Assembly (NCBI GenBank): GCA_943787265.1
Contig: CALSLT010000019.1
Span: 246,746-310,745 of the forward strand
Direction: 5' to 3'
Source of the DNA: an uncultured Planctomycetaceae bacterium
GTDB taxonomy: Bacteria > Planctomycetota > Planctomycetia > Planctomycetales > Planctomycetaceae
DNA: 64,000 bases
In this document: piece by piece, positions 63,288-64,000 of the stretch
Numbering within the stretch: the first letter of the stretch is position 1
Layout: each line of letters starts with the position of its first letter
Notes under the pieces: model-generated
Database searches by the model: none
The model's input: only the letters and a program-made list of their open reading frames with translations
Told to the model about the DNA's origin: nothing
Translations under genes and position numbers: made by a program

Positions 63288-64000
63288 TCAAATTCTCCGG
63301 AACAATGCCCAGAAGAGGTCATCGGACGGGTAGGGAAGATTCAGAGATTCAGGGATGCGTGACAGGCCGGAGCGGATCACGTTCGCCCACGAAACCTGCG
63401 GAAGCTTGTGATCAATCAAGGAGCTGACATGGGCGGCATTGATCCACTTTGACGGTCGCCCGGTTGCAACCTGCTCGAAATCACAGCGTTCAAAAAGTTG
63501 CCGCAACGATCTGCGGGAAAACCATTGCAGAACACTCGGCGGGCTGTACTCGTGCCAGTTGGACCCTAGCAGTCGTGCTGGCCAGCTCCCGGCGTCCCAG
63601 GTTTCAACCAGGCACAAGCCACCCGGTCTTACAAGTTCTTGCAGTTTCTGGACGGCAGCGACGGGATCAATGAAATGTCCCATGACCTGGACGACCGTCA
63701 CGACGTCGAATTGTTTGTCGGCTTCGAAATCTTCGAATGCCGATGCCGTCACATCGAGTTGCAGCTCAGTCTGTGCAAAACAAGCCATCGTTTCATTCGG
63801 TTCGACACCACAGCCATCATAACCCTCATTCACCAGACCCTGCAGAATCAGCCCTGCGGCCGAACCAACATCCAGCAACGATCGCCCGCCGCCATAAACG
63901 TTTCAAGAGGCGGCCATATCGCTGACCGTGAGGCACCAGCAATCCAGATTCGGACAGGTAGTTGTCGTAACCAGCTCCGCCGTTGAAGAAATAGTCGTCC
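63288..64000 (-). CDS. Class I SAM-dependent methyltransferase (5' partial, one frame break)
   Basis: Runs off the window end. Reading in: DDYFFNGGAGYDNYLSESGL, LLVPHGQRYGRLLKR, then after dropping one base at the C-run 63885-63887, the SAM motif LLDVGSAAGLILQGLVNEGY, GCGVEPNETMACFA, FDVVTVVQVMGHFIDPVAAV and LVRPGGLCLVETWDAGSW. This is the Methyltransf_23-type family in which a YFNG-like N-terminus and a C-terminal WFSRRSLRQLFERCDF region are usual; members often act on lipid or polysaccharide intermediates. The stop is one base before the GT39 start, so the two are one operon and likely share a surface-glycan task. Confidence 0.83.

Overview
The window reads as chromosomal DNA of a planctomycete. 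The evidence is its stock of Planctomycetes-type families: two DUF1501 proteins with Tat signals, two DUF1549/DUF1553 proteins (one with a PSD1-type CxxCH motif), a PPC-domain secreted protein, planctomycete-style ECF sigma factor, PQQ/NHL beta-propellers and many secreted or lipid-anchored proteins. Base composition looks moderately GC-rich throughout. I see no rRNA, recognisable tRNA, CRISPR array, phage or insertion sequence.

Layout. 0-9 kb: end of a cytochrome P460-like gene, an S41 protease, then a leftward operon DUF1549/1553 > DUF1501 > NHL propeller. 9-20.5 kb: housekeeping genes (hisA, CBS protein, hemA, recJ, rfbA, an O-antigen ligase-like protein, ECF sigma factor, SDR, proC). 20.5-24 kb: a leftward set resembling the outer-membrane part of a Tad pilus (secretin, OmpA-like lipoprotein, TPR lipoprotein). 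24.7-29 kb: an unknown secreted protein and an operon of a membrane protein plus a MamK-like actin. 29.6-32.3 kb: a Cys-rich secreted protein, an ASPIC/UnbV fragment, and an msrA-msrB pair. 32.3-38 kb: a leftward three-gene carbohydrate operon. 38-46 kb: ExbD-like protein, small zinc-ribbon membrane proteins, PQQ propeller, solo DUF1501, gamma-glutamyltransferase, cytosolic propeller. 46-53 kb: sulfotransferase, a PadR regulator with two HAAS-like/TM/STN-like paralogues, and a GT2. 53-58 kb: PPC protein plus a second DUF1549/1553 protein. 58-64 kb: SDR, LuxE-like synthetase with aldehyde dehydrogenase/LuxC-like reductase, then a GT39 and a methyltransferase.

The strongest observation is msrA: the codon for its catalytic cysteine is an in-frame TGA (31171-31173), read FAFG-U-FWG, and a hairpin that fits bacterial SECIS rules follows 12 nt later. 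This looks like a selenocysteine-containing methionine sulfoxide reductase A, next to a Cys-type msrB.

Six genes (hemA, recJ, the 24.8-kb secreted protein, the aldehyde dehydrogenase, GT39, methyltransferase) are broken by 18 apparent single-base insertions, mostly in short homopolymers, and removing one base each time restores the family sequence. I read these as sequence errors rather than gene decay, and annotate each gene over its full reconstructed span.
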